Source of the DNA: an uncultured Fusobacteriaceae bacterium
GTDB lineage: Bacteria; Fusobacteriota; Fusobacteriia; Fusobacteriales; Fusobacteriaceae
Direction: 5' to 3'
NCBI GenBank assembly: GCA_947072665.1
Contig: CAMTIW010000014.1
Span: 1 to 32,557, forward strand
DNA length: 32,557 nt
Shown here: piece by piece, positions 7,574 to 14,746 of the stretch
How the letters are laid out: every line of letters starts with the position of its first letter
How positions within the stretch are numbered: position 1 is the first letter of the stretch
Notes under the pieces: generated by a model
Told to the model about the DNA's origin: nothing
Database searches by the model: none
What the model saw: only the letters and a program-made list of their open reading frames with translations
Program-made: the position numbers and the translations under genes

Positions 7574-9112
7574 ATGAAAAAAAATAGTATTGTTATTCTT
7601 GATTTTGGTTCACAGTATAATCAGTTAATTGCTAGAAGAGTTAGAGAAATGGGTGTTTATGCTGAGGTTGTTCCATATTTTGAACCTTTGGATAAAATAT
7701 TAGCAAGAGAACCTAAAGGAATTATTCTTTCAGGAGGTCCAGCCTCTACATATTTAGATGGGTCACCAACTGTAGATCCTGCACTTTTTGAATCAGGAAT
7801 ACCTATTTTAGGAATTTGTTATGGAATGCAACTTATAAGTAAACTTTTAGGTGGAAATGTAGAAAGAGCTGATAAGCAAGAGTTTGGAAAAGCAGAAGTT
7901 GTTATTGATGATGAAGCTTCTAAATTGTTTACTGGAATACCAAATAACAGCATTTTTTGGATGAGTCACGGGGACCATGTAAATATTATTCCTAATGGAT
8001 TTAAACAGATAGCTCATACAGATTCATGTATAGCTGCAATAGCTAATATTGAAAAGAAAATTTATTGTGTTCAGTTCCATGCAGAAGTTACACATTCAGA
8101 GTTTGGAAAAGAACTTTTCAGAAACTTTGTATTCGATATAGCTAATTGTGAAAAAAATTGGTCTATGGGTAACTATATAGAAACTACTATAAAGCATATT
8201 AAAGAGACTGTAGGAACAAATAAGGTAATGTTAGGATTATCTGGTGGAGTTGATTCTTCAGTAGCTGCTATGCTTATTCATAAAGCAATAGGAGACCAGT
8301 TGATATGTGTATTTGTAGATACAGGACTACTTCGTAAAGATGAAGCAACAAATGTAATGGAAGTATATGGAAAAAACTATAATATGAATATAAAATGTGT
8401 AGATGCAGAGGCTAGATTCCTTGATAAATTAAAAGGTGTTTCTGATCCAGAAACAAAAAGAAAAATTATCGGAAATGAATTTGTTGAAGTTTTCAACACA
8501 GAATCAGCAAAATTAACTGATGTAAAATTCTTAGCTCAAGGAACTATATATCCAGATGTAATAGAATCTCAATCAGTAAAAGGACCATCAGCAACTATAA
8601 AATCTCACCATAATGTAGGTGGACTTCCTGAACATATGAAGTTTGAACTTTTAGAACCTTTAAGAGAGTTATTTAAAGATGAAGTTAGAGCTGTTGGAAG
8701 AGAACTTGGAATACCTGACTATATGATAGATAGACATCCCTTCCCAGGACCAGGACTTGGAATTAGAATAATAGGTGAAGTTGATAAAGAAAAAGCTGAT
8801 ATATTAAGAGAAGCTGATGATATCTTTATTAAAGAACTTAGAAAAGATGGTCTATATACTAAAGTAAGCCAAGCTTTCGTAGTATTATTACCAGTTAAAT
8901 CTGTTGGTGTAATGGGTGACGAAAGAACTTATGAGTATACAGCAGTATTAAGATCAGCTGATACAATAGATTTCATGACTGCAACTTGGTCAAGACTTCC
9001 TTATGAATTTTTAGATAGAGTATCTAATAGAATTATAAACGAAGTTAAAGGAATAAATAGATTAACTTATGATATATCTTCAAAACCACCTGCTACTATT
9101 GAGTGGGAGTAA
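7574..9112 (+). CDS. guaA: GMP synthase (glutamine-hydrolysing)
   Basis: GuaA makes GMP from XMP, ATP and glutamine. The 512-residue protein has an N-terminal class I glutamine amidotransferase domain, with nucleophile Cys82 in GICYGM and the His/Glu of FHAEV. An ATP pyrophosphatase domain follows, with the PP-loop [11 protein letters not shown] near 219-229. The C-terminal dimerisation domain ends in the family-typical KPPATIEWE. It is co-transcribed with xpt. Its last codons and stop (GAGTGGGAGTAA) match a known insertion hotspot for genomic islands, and a near-copy of this stretch occurs about 4 kb downstream, so the gene end is probably the left junction of an island. The coding sequence itself is intact. 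Confidence 0.97.
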   Translation: MKKNSIVILDFGSQYNQLIARRVREMGVYAEVVPYFEPLDKILAREPKGIILSGGPASTYLDGSPTVDPALFESGIPILGICYGMQLISKLLGGNVERADKQEFGKAEVVIDDEASKLFTGIPNNSIFWMSHGDHVNIIPNGFKQIAHTDSCIAAIANIEKKIYCVQFHAEVTHSEFGKELFRNFVFDIANCEKNWSMGNYIETTIKHIKETVGTNKVMLGLSGGVDSSVAAMLIHKAIGDQLICVFVDTGLLRKDEATNVMEVYGKNYNMNIKCVDAEARFLDKLKGVSDPETKRKIIGNEFVEVFNTESAKLTDVKFLAQGTIYPDVIESQSVKGPSATIKSHHNVGGLPEHMKFELLEPLRELFKDEVRAVGRELGIPDYMIDRHPFPGPGLGIRIIGEVDKEKADILREADDIFIKELRKDGLYTKVSQAFVVLLPVKSVGVMGDERTYEYTAVLRSADTIDFMTATWSRLPYEFLDRVSNRIINEVKGINRLTYDISSKPPATIEWE

Positions 9113-9115
9113 TAA
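9099..9115 (+). repeat. Left attachment-like repeat at the guaA 3' end
   Basis: TTGAGTGGGAGTAATAA covers the last guaA codons and the stop. A direct repeat with 15 of 17 bases identical occurs at 13152-13168. The core GAGTGGGA is, to my knowledge, the reported crossover region of islands that integrate into guaA. The element in between holds defence and phage-like genes. Confidence 0.6.
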
Positions 9116-9117
9116 AA

Positions 9118-9167
9118 TAACCCCATCATTACCCTTATTTTAAAGGGTTTGATGGGGCTATTTTTTT
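9118..9167 (+). terminator. Terminator after guaA
   Basis: CCCCATCA (9121-9128) pairs with TGATGGGG (9150-9157), with an inner ACCCTT/AAGGGT stem, followed by seven T at 9161-9167. The 5' side has only a mixed A/T tract, so function toward the convergent TOPRIM gene is uncertain. Confidence 0.85.
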
Positions 9168-9220
9168 ATTGATCACAAATTGGCCGTGTTTTAGATTTTA
9201 TGATATATTTTTATTATTAA

Positions 9221-9249
9221 AAGAGTTTAATCTAATAAATTAAACTCTT
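9221..9249 (-). terminator. Possible terminator at the end of the ATPase-TOPRIM operon
   Basis: A perfect 10-bp inverted repeat (AAGAGTTTAA at 9221-9230 with TTAAACTCTT at 9240-9249) contains the stop codon of the TOPRIM gene. The tract after it on the - strand is A/T mixed and not a clean T run, so termination may be weak or the hairpin may protect the mRNA 3' end. Confidence 0.4.
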
Positions 9250-9883
9250 CCAAAAAGTTATTCATATTAGAGGCAATTCTATCGCATTCTTTTATTCCTT
9301 CATATGATTCTCTATAAGATAGCCAATATTCTATTGAGCTATTTTTGAATGTTGTTATATATTTTCTAAAGTCACTTTCACATTCTCTTGAGAATAGGTC
9401 TGAAATATTGGTTTTTTCTTCATCAGAGAATGAATCTTTTCTAAGTTCTAATAATTGCTCAAGATTCTCATTCATAAAAATTATATTAAATGGAATATTC
9501 TTAAGTGCACTCCCTGTCCCCAAAGTAACAAACTCTGTATTGAATAAAGTCTTTAAACAATTTCTTTTATTTATATGATGTGACTCACTATCTATAAAGC
9601 AACGATCGGTATCTGTTATGTAAAATATTTTTAATAAATCTTTTGATTTTAAAAGTGTTGAACTCTTCAAAAAACCATTCACTATTTCAGTAATTTTCTT
9701 TTTTACATTACCAGTTGTAACTTCATAAGTAGATGTATTTTTAATAAATCCTGTTAAAATATCTCCATGCATCACTTTTACAGTTGCCTTTAACCTCTTC
9801 TTGATTATTTGTTCATGTAATGGAATTATCAAGGCATCTTGATCACTAGGTCCTTCTACTATAAATAATATAACTGAAGCCAT
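9227..9883 (-). CDS. TOPRIM-domain protein, partner of the adjacent ABC-type ATPase (defence module)
   Basis: This 218-residue protein begins with a TOPRIM-like signature: a beta strand ending in a conserved Glu (FIVEGPSDQDA, Glu10) and, about 80 residues later, a hydrophobic strand followed by an Asp-x-Asp pair (YITDTDRC, Asp91 and Asp93). In TOPRIM enzymes these acidic residues bind Mg2+ for DNA or RNA cleavage. I choose ATG 9883, where AGGTG lies 6 bases upstream, although GTG 9892 is possible. It overlaps the ATPase stop by a few bases, so the two are translationally coupled. ATPase plus TOPRIM pairs occur in OLD-like, PARIS (AriA/AriB) and AbiL/RloAB-type anti-phage systems. Which subtype this is cannot be settled by eye, and the nuclease role is inferred. 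Confidence 0.65.
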   Translation of the reverse strand: MASVILFIVEGPSDQDALIIPLHEQIIKKRLKATVKVMHGDILTGFIKNTSTYEVTTGNVKKKITEIVNGFLKSSTLLKSKDLLKIFYITDTDRCFIDSESHHINKRNCLKTLFNTEFVTLGTGSALKNIPFNIIFMNENLEQLLELRKDSFSDEEKTNISDLFSRECESDFRKYITTFKNSSIEYWLSYRESYEGIKECDRIASNMNNFLEEFNLLD

Positions 9884-9884
9884 A

Positions 9885-11243
9885 TTAATCACCTATCTCC
9901 CTTAATATTTTTTCAACTTTTGACTCATTTATAAACAGTGGAGTTATATTTTCCTCTGTCCATGTGTACTGAGACCTCAAGTATTTTAATCTAAGATTTG
10001 TAGTTTGGGATATCTTCCCTTTAAAGAATGTATAATTTATCTCTTCAGAGTTATTTTCACCTTTAGAAACAGTAGAAATTATAATCGAGTTTCTATCTAA
10101 TTTTTCCATTGGTAAAAGATTGTGTGATGTGAATATTAATTGTCCTTTTATATATTCAGGAATTTTAGACAGTATAAAAGCTAATAAGTATTCAAAAATA
10201 TGTACATCTAGTTCATCAACCACTAAAACAGCATTTTCATCTTTTAAAATTCCCATTAAAGAAGATAAAATTACAAATAACTTTATTGTTCCTGAAGATT
10301 CATTATAAATATTAATTTTTATATTGTTTTTTATAATATATATATTAACAGAATATGTTTCTTCTCCTTCTTCTTTGTAAGCTAGTCTTCCTTCACATTT
10401 TATAGTTGCATTATGAATAAAAAGAGGAAAAAGCTTATTTATATTATTAACAGATGAATTTATTATTTCATATTCTTCTTTTGTATATAAATTTTCTTTT
10501 TTATTCAAAAAAATAGTTTTAGTGGATTCATGAGCATTTGAAAATATTGGAATAGCTATTTCTAGATTTGATATAGCTTGATCTTTCAAAGTTATAATAT
10601 CTAATTTTCCTAAAGACATTTCTAATTTTTTCCAAATTTTTAAAAGCTCTTCTAATTCTTCATTAATGGGATTTGTTTCTTTAAACTTCGAATATTCATT
10701 AGATAAAATCAGAAGAAAACTTTTGAAATTTCCAAATTGCTTAATTATACTTTGCAAACTTGTCTTATTCTTTTCAAATAAATTTTTTCTAAAATATTCA
10801 AATGCATCATTCTTATTAGAATTTAATGTTATAATAGGCAAAAAATTATCTGGTCCATTATCCAATGTAAATATATTTTTATATACTAAACGTGAATTAT
10901 TTTCTTTATGATAAATATATTCTTTTATAACGTTAACTTCACCACTATCATTTTTTTGGAAAACTATCCCTAGTTTAAATATATATTTACTATCTAATAT
11001 TTCCATTGAAATTTCCGAAGTAGTTGTCTCTTTCTTTATATAATCAAGTAGTTTTTCATCATCATAATGTCCTATTTCATAATCTTTATTCATTCCAAAA
11101 AAACATTTCAAAAGGTTAATAGCCTCTATAACAGTTGTTTTTCCACTACCATTAGGGCCATATATACCCGATATTTTTGATTTAAAATTAACTGTAGCAT
11201 CTGATATATTCTTAAAATTAACCATTCTAATTGATTCAATCAT
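9885..11243 (-). CDS. AAA/ABC-type ATPase of a two-gene OLD/PARIS/AbiL-like defence module
   Basis: This 452-residue SMC/ABC-type ATPase (AAA_15/AAA_21 group) has Walker A GPNGSGKT (29-36), a signature-like ESSGTIKL (about 315-322), Walker B VLVVDELD with catalytic Glu344, and a His switch in FTSHN (His374). The middle 200 residues are helical and charged, as in the short insert of such ATPases, with no long coiled coil. In related systems the ATPase senses phage or holds the TOPRIM effector inactive. The start is ATG 11243 with a perfect AAGGAGG site at 11251-11257. The longer in-frame extension to 11294 is rejected. It is the first gene of a two-gene operon reading toward guaA, probably cargo of the guaA island. 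Confidence 0.8.
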   Translation of the reverse strand: MIESIRMVNFKNISDATVNFKSKISGIYGPNGSGKTTVIEAINLLKCFFGMNKDYEIGHYDDEKLLDYIKKETTTSEISMEILDSKYIFKLGIVFQKNDSGEVNVIKEYIYHKENNSRLVYKNIFTLDNGPDNFLPIITLNSNKNDAFEYFRKNLFEKNKTSLQSIIKQFGNFKSFLLILSNEYSKFKETNPINEELEELLKIWKKLEMSLGKLDIITLKDQAISNLEIAIPIFSNAHESTKTIFLNKKENLYTKEEYEIINSSVNNINKLFPLFIHNATIKCEGRLAYKEEGEETYSVNIYIIKNNIKINIYNESSGTIKLFVILSSLMGILKDENAVLVVDELDVHIFEYLLAFILSKIPEYIKGQLIFTSHNLLPMEKLDRNSIIISTVSKGENNSEEINYTFFKGKISQTTNLRLKYLRSQYTWTEENITPLFINESKVEKILREIGD

Positions 11244-11430
11244 TTTTCTAACCTCCTTATCAATAAGTATATTATTATAATATAATAATATCATTAATAT
11301 TCTAAAAATGAAATATTTATTTGTAAAAAAAGACTTTTTTTAATTCCTTTTTATCTATGTTTCAGATTATATGATATTTAAACAATTATAATTTATTTTT
11401 TTCTATCAAGAGAATCTTATGTTTTTTTAA

Positions 11431-11690
11431 TTTAGAGTAGGAACAACTAATTTAGATAAAACGCAAGGCTTAGCATTAGCTTATGTACAAGTAAGAGCAA
11501 TACAAAATAGATTAGATAAGGTTTTTGGAATAGGAAGATATTTATATTCTGTTAGAAATACATGGCATCCAATTAAATAATCAGGAAAGAGATATTCATT
11601 TGTTGAAACACCAAAATTAGAATCAGAAGAGAAAAAAGAAAAGATAGAAAACCTATCTAAATCAACACCTACCAAAGTATTAAGCGTTAA
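11431..11690 (+). pseudogene. Remnant of a Rad52/22-type single-strand annealing protein
   Basis: There is no start codon here. The reading frame from 11437 gives VGTTNLDKTQGLALAYVQVR then AIQNRLDKVFG. This is the pattern I know from the N-terminus of phage and plasmid Rad52/22-family recombination mediators (LALAY, RAIQ.RLD.V.G). The frame then loses the central part of the domain. It meets TAA at 11578 and continues in the same frame as SGKRYSFVETPKLE, up to about 11690. The TAA could be a CAA (Gln) codon mutated once. The gene is therefore 5'-truncated, internally deleted and interrupted. Its 3' end is cut by the transposase remnant. It suggests a former prophage or mobile element at this site. 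The assignment rests on motif memory and is moderate. Confidence 0.45.
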
Positions 11691-12160
11691 TTCTAACTTG
11701 TTTTTAAAAACTCTATCCTTTTGCTGAATAAAATACTCTTTACTTAAATATGGTTTAAAATCTAAAGGTAATGATAAACTATTTGAATGTCCATGTAATG
11801 CAATTAAGCAATGAGACCATTCACTTTTCCCGCTAACATGAGAATAGTTAAAACTTAATCCTTCAATTTTTTTAGAAGAAGAATTTTTAGATAGAATTGT
11901 ATCGTGGATAGAAAAAAAACATGGTATTTTGTCATCCATGTCTTCTTTCATTTTATTTAAAGAATCTATTTTTCTAATCTTATTTAGTTCTTTCTCATCC
12001 CAAGGAGAGTAAATTAAAAATTTATTAAATGTACTTCTATCCTTTGGAAACATTGTGTTTTTACATATATCAGATAAAGTTTTCTTGGAGGTAAAGAAAA
12101 TTTAAAATTAATTTGAGAAAAATACTTATCAAAATTAGGATTTAAAGATAAAATGTTCAT
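11680..12160 (-). pseudogene. Broken DDE transposase (IS4/IS701-like)
   Basis: A transposase reads on the - strand from ATG 12160 (AAGGAGT ribosome binding site), giving MNILSLNPNFDKYFSQI. One base is missing near 12085-12100, after PPRK, which shifts the frame to LSDICKNTMFPKDRSTF and onward. The region FFSIHDTILSK holds the expected first catalytic Asp, normally IDDT, here with His in the preceding place. It is followed by KIEGLSFNYSHVSGKSEWSH, typical of this transposase type. The frame continues to FKNKLELTLNTL, where similarity stops near 11680 and the Rad52 remnant begins. The protein is therefore frameshifted and lacks roughly its C-terminal half, with the remaining catalytic residues. 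It cannot be active. I saw no intact terminal repeats. Confidence 0.6.
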
Positions 12161-12411
12161 AGATACTCCTTGTTTAAATTGTTTTGTCGTAATTAGAATT
12201 TTACACTAAATGTGTCTATTTTTTAATTTATTTTTTGCACAAGTCGAGTTAATAAGAACTTTTTATTAGTGCTTAAAAATCAATCAAATTTTGTTTTTAC
12301 TCGTTTTTGTGTTATACGATATTTTTCTTAAGTTTTCTTGAATTAATTAAATAAAATTAGCATATTTAATATATATATATATATTAACATGATTTTTTAT
12401 AAGGAGGGGGC
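12161..12411. other. Gene-free spacer, AT-rich
   Basis: The divergent spacer between the transposase remnant and the 174-residue gene holds an alternating TA run (about 12369-12385). It could contain a promoter for the + strand gene, but no convincing -35/-10 pair stands out. No coding remnant was recognised. Confidence 0.4.
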
Positions 12412-12414
12412 TAT

Positions 12415-12939
12415 ATGTTTTTTTCTGATTTAACAAACGATTTAATTCCTTTAATGCTAGAAGAGGTTGATTTAGATATCAATGAGGATTCTTTATATTT
12501 AAGTCCTCGACTAACTGAATATGGTTTAATTCAATATCCATTATTCTTAAAAGAATCAATTATTAATCTTAGCTTTCAAGAATTTCTAATGGCTTTACGA
12601 GCTCCAGAAATTTTAAAAACAACTGAAGCTCGAAAAAATGAATCCGGAGGTTATTCATATGCAAAAGTTCCTTTTAATGCAGCTAACCTTATTGCTGAAG
12701 GGGAATTTAATAAATTTTATATCAGAGCTCTTTGTAGAAAAGCTATTTCTGAAAACCTTCCCCTTGAAGTTTATAGAGCTAAACCTGTTACAACTCCTAG
12801 AGCTAATTCTGAAACGAAAATTGGAATATCTGTAAATCCAACTGAATTACTTGATGATTTAAGAAGTACTAAAGGTATTGATAGTCATTTAGGTCTTCCA
12901 AATGGATATAATTCTGGATTAAGTATAAAGATTTCATAA
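12415..12939 (+). CDS. Uncharacterised 174-residue protein in the guaA island
   Basis: I do not recognise this family. The protein is soluble, without a signal peptide or membrane segment. The N-terminal half is acidic and hydrophobic (DLTNDLIPLMLEEVDLDINE). The central part has a basic, polar motif-like stretch: GEFNKFYIRALCRKAI (about 101-116), then EVYRAKPVTTPRANSE (about 122-137). The C-terminus is Gly-rich (HLGLPNGYNSGLSI). The R-x-K-x(5)-R-x-N-S-E pattern could be a conserved active or binding site, but that is speculation. ATG 12415 has a very strong AAGGAGGGGG site, and a terminator follows the stop directly, so it is a well-formed single-gene unit in a decayed neighbourhood. Cargo of the island is likely. 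Confidence 0.75.
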   Translation: MFFSDLTNDLIPLMLEEVDLDINEDSLYLSPRLTEYGLIQYPLFLKESIINLSFQEFLMALRAPEILKTTEARKNESGGYSYAKVPFNAANLIAEGEFNKFYIRALCRKAISENLPLEVYRAKPVTTPRANSETKIGISVNPTELLDDLRSTKGIDSHLGLPNGYNSGLSIKIS

Positions 12940-12948
12940 TATAAAAAG

Positions 12949-12972
12949 ATCTCTAATTAAGAGATTTTTTTA
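12949..12972 (+). terminator. Terminator after the 174-residue gene
   Basis: ATCTCT pairs with AGAGAT around AATTA, followed by a run of T. It begins 9 bases after the stop codon. Confidence 0.75.
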
Positions 12973-13151
12973 TATTATTTCATCCATTCTACTATTTTGT
13001 TACATATAATTTTATCTAATAGAGATTTCATACCTGCACCCAAAATGTACCCATTTTATTAAAAAAAATAAAAAATACTTATTTTTAAATTTCCGTTCCC
13101 TTAAAAACTTAATAAAATCAATATATTTAAAAACAAAATTTTTCTTTAAAG

Positions 13152-13168
13152 TTGAGTGGAAGTAGTAA
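13152..13168 (+). repeat. Right attachment-like repeat of the guaA island
   Basis: TTGAGTGGAAGTAGTAA matches the guaA end at 9099-9115 in 15 of 17 positions and in the same orientation. It has no gene of its own and is followed within 10 bases by a strong terminator, as if it were the original guaA 3' flank displaced by an insertion. Confidence 0.55.
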
Positions 13169-13176
13169 CAATAAAG

Positions 13177-13219
13177 AGTGTTTAACCTTATTTTATTGAG
13201 GTTTTAAACACTTTTTTTT
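13177..13219 (+). terminator. Orphan terminator, possibly the ancestral guaA terminator
   Basis: AGTGTTTAACCT (13177-13188) pairs with AGGTTTTAAACACT (13199-13212, one bulge), followed by seven T. No gene precedes it closely. It lies 9 bases after the guaA-end-like repeat, which explains its presence if the stretch from 9116 to 13151 is inserted DNA. Confidence 0.75.
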
Positions 13220-13301
13220 ATTTTGTACTAACTCTTTTTTTTGTATTTTCTATAACAGATATCTCCTTTGATTTTTGATAAGTTTGCAATAAAAAATATT
13301 G

Positions 13302-13366
13302 TATACAAATATATTTATAAAATATTTTTATAGATAAAAAACTACAATTTAATTTACATTTGTATA
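13302..13366 (+). promoter_or_regulatory. Candidate operator for the XRE-family regulator
   Basis: TATACAAAT (13302-13310) is repeated inverted as ATTTGTATA (13358-13366), and the first copy lies in a palindromic TTGTATACAA. Two tandem copies of AAAATTTAAT follow at about 13409-13430. This pattern upstream of a helix-turn-helix gene suggests autoregulation, but in such AT-rich DNA chance repeats are common. Confidence 0.35.
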
Positions 13367-13475
13367 TATAGAGATAAAAAATATAGACATATAAAAATAA
13401 GTGTGATAAAATTTAATAAAATTTAATAAAAGATAAACAAAGTTACCAGAATTTAAATTAATATTGGAGAAAAAA

Positions 13476-14507
13476 ATGAATGAAAAAAATGAAATAAAGA
13501 AGACACTGGAAATATTAGAGGAGAATAAATTAAAAATTGGAGAATTTATAAAAGATATGCGTTTACGTGCAAATTTAAGTCTTGCACAGTTAGCAGATAT
13601 TTCTGGAATTTTTGCATCTGATATCCATAAAATAGAGAGAGGTGAAAAAAATAAAATTAATCCATTTCAGTTAAAAGCCTTAGGTGAAGCATTAAGTATT
13701 GATTATAAAAGGCTTTATACAATGGTAGGTTATTTAGATTCAGAAGATTCTAAAAAAAATAACGCTACAGTTATAACATGGTATGAAGAACCTTCTAAAG
13801 TTTTATGGTTTCACCAAAAAAAATTCAAGCTTCATATTATTTTAGAAAAAACAGCAAAATTTATGAATGAAAATTCATCTAAAAAGATTCTTTTAATTGA
13901 TATGTCTAAAAATCTTAACTTATTTAATTCTATTTATAATAGTGAACCAGAATATAAAAATACTAACTTTTTAGCTATGAGTAATATTGATTTTTTTATA
14001 AACTTTTGTGATATTAAAAGTTCTATCAATAGCTTAAAATATTATGATTTAGCCGTTATTCACAGTGAGACTGATTTAGAAAATAACACAAATTATACAT
14101 ACAATTATGGAAGAGAGAAAAGACTAAAAGATGCGCTAGAGAAAATTAAAAGTGAGTATGATTTTATTTTTATCAATACTACTTCTTTTAACTTAGAAAC
14201 AGTTAATTCATTTGTTTCATCAGATAAAATAATAATAGGTTATAAATCTTGGGAAGAAGAAACTGATGTAGTTTCAAATATATTCGATTTTGTAAGATGT
14301 GAGAAATATTTAAAAGTAGGAAAATTTTATACTTTAGCCACTTCTAAATTAGAAACGGAAGAATTTAAAATGATGTTAAGCAATAATAGATTATGCTCAA
14401 AACCTGGATTTTTAAGGATTAAAGAGCAAATAAACTATGATGAATTTAATAATATTAGAAAAGAAGATTTTTATATTGCTATATGTAATGAAATTTTGAC
14501 ATGGTAA
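13476..14507 (+). CDS. XRE-family regulator fused to a degenerate ParA/MinD-like domain
   Basis: The 343-residue protein has an N-terminal XRE helix-turn-helix at about 22-82 (RLRANLSLAQLADISG...IHKIERGEKN). The C-terminal domain has the outline of ParA/MinD ATPases. KKILLIDMSKNLNLF (about 136-150) fits the strand after the P-loop helix. YDFIFINTT (228-236) fits the YDYIIIDTP switch strand, followed by FVSSDKIIIGYK (VA.ADEVIIPV in ParA). The P-loop itself is gone: where KGGxGKT should stand, the sequence reads HQKKFKLHII. ATP hydrolysis is therefore unlikely, and the domain may be a sensor or dimerisation module. The start is ATG 13476 with TTGGAG upstream; the TTG at 13464 is part of that site. 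It lies 240 bases ahead of the Type III restriction genes and may control them, like a C protein. That role is inferred. Confidence 0.75.
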   Translation: MNEKNEIKKTLEILEENKLKIGEFIKDMRLRANLSLAQLADISGIFASDIHKIERGEKNKINPFQLKALGEALSIDYKRLYTMVGYLDSEDSKKNNATVITWYEEPSKVLWFHQKKFKLHIILEKTAKFMNENSSKKILLIDMSKNLNLFNSIYNSEPEYKNTNFLAMSNIDFFINFCDIKSSINSLKYYDLAVIHSETDLENNTNYTYNYGREKRLKDALEKIKSEYDFIFINTTSFNLETVNSFVSSDKIIIGYKSWEEETDVVSNIFDFVRCEKYLKVGKFYTLATSKLETEEFKMMLSNNRLCSKPGFLRIKEQINYDEFNNIRKEDFYIAICNEILTW

Positions 14508-14723
14508 ACAAATAAAGTTAATACCACAAGTTGGTGGATTTTTAGAAAAAAAACTGTACTTAGAAGTAGAAATATTTAAAATACTTTATTTAATGGATTT
14601 ACTAGGTGAAGAATATGTTAGTAATGAAAATTATTTTTTCACTTTCAAAACAGAAGAGAATGCATGAAGGTATTTATAGATGAAATATTAGGAAAAAATA
14701 ATATTAATAAAAAGTGTAATTAA
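14503..14723 (+). pseudogene. Short coding remnant between the regulator and res
   Basis: A frame without a start codon gives KLIPQVGGFLEKKLYLEVEI, then FKILYLMDLLGEEYVSNENYF, ending at TGA 14665. It overlaps ATGA with a 19-codon frame (14664-14723). The composition looks coding, unlike the surrounding spacers, but the family is not recognised. It may be the tail of a gene removed by deletion, fused after the regulator. Confidence 0.25.
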
Positions 14724-14746
14724 ATAAAAATAAGAAAAGGGGCTAG

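Noticed and set aside
9885-11243. Naming the ATPase ariA or abiLi
   Set aside because: The ATPase motifs are shared by many families and the partner does not clearly match either system, so a symbol would overstate the evidence.
11481-11580. Treating the - strand frame here as the C-terminus of the transposase
   Set aside because: Transposase similarity stops near 11680. From there the + strand frame reads as a Rad52-type protein, which is the better explanation.
12367-12386. TA dinucleotide run as a phase-variable repeat
   Set aside because: It is short, impure, and 30 bases upstream of the gene in very AT-rich DNA, so chance is enough.
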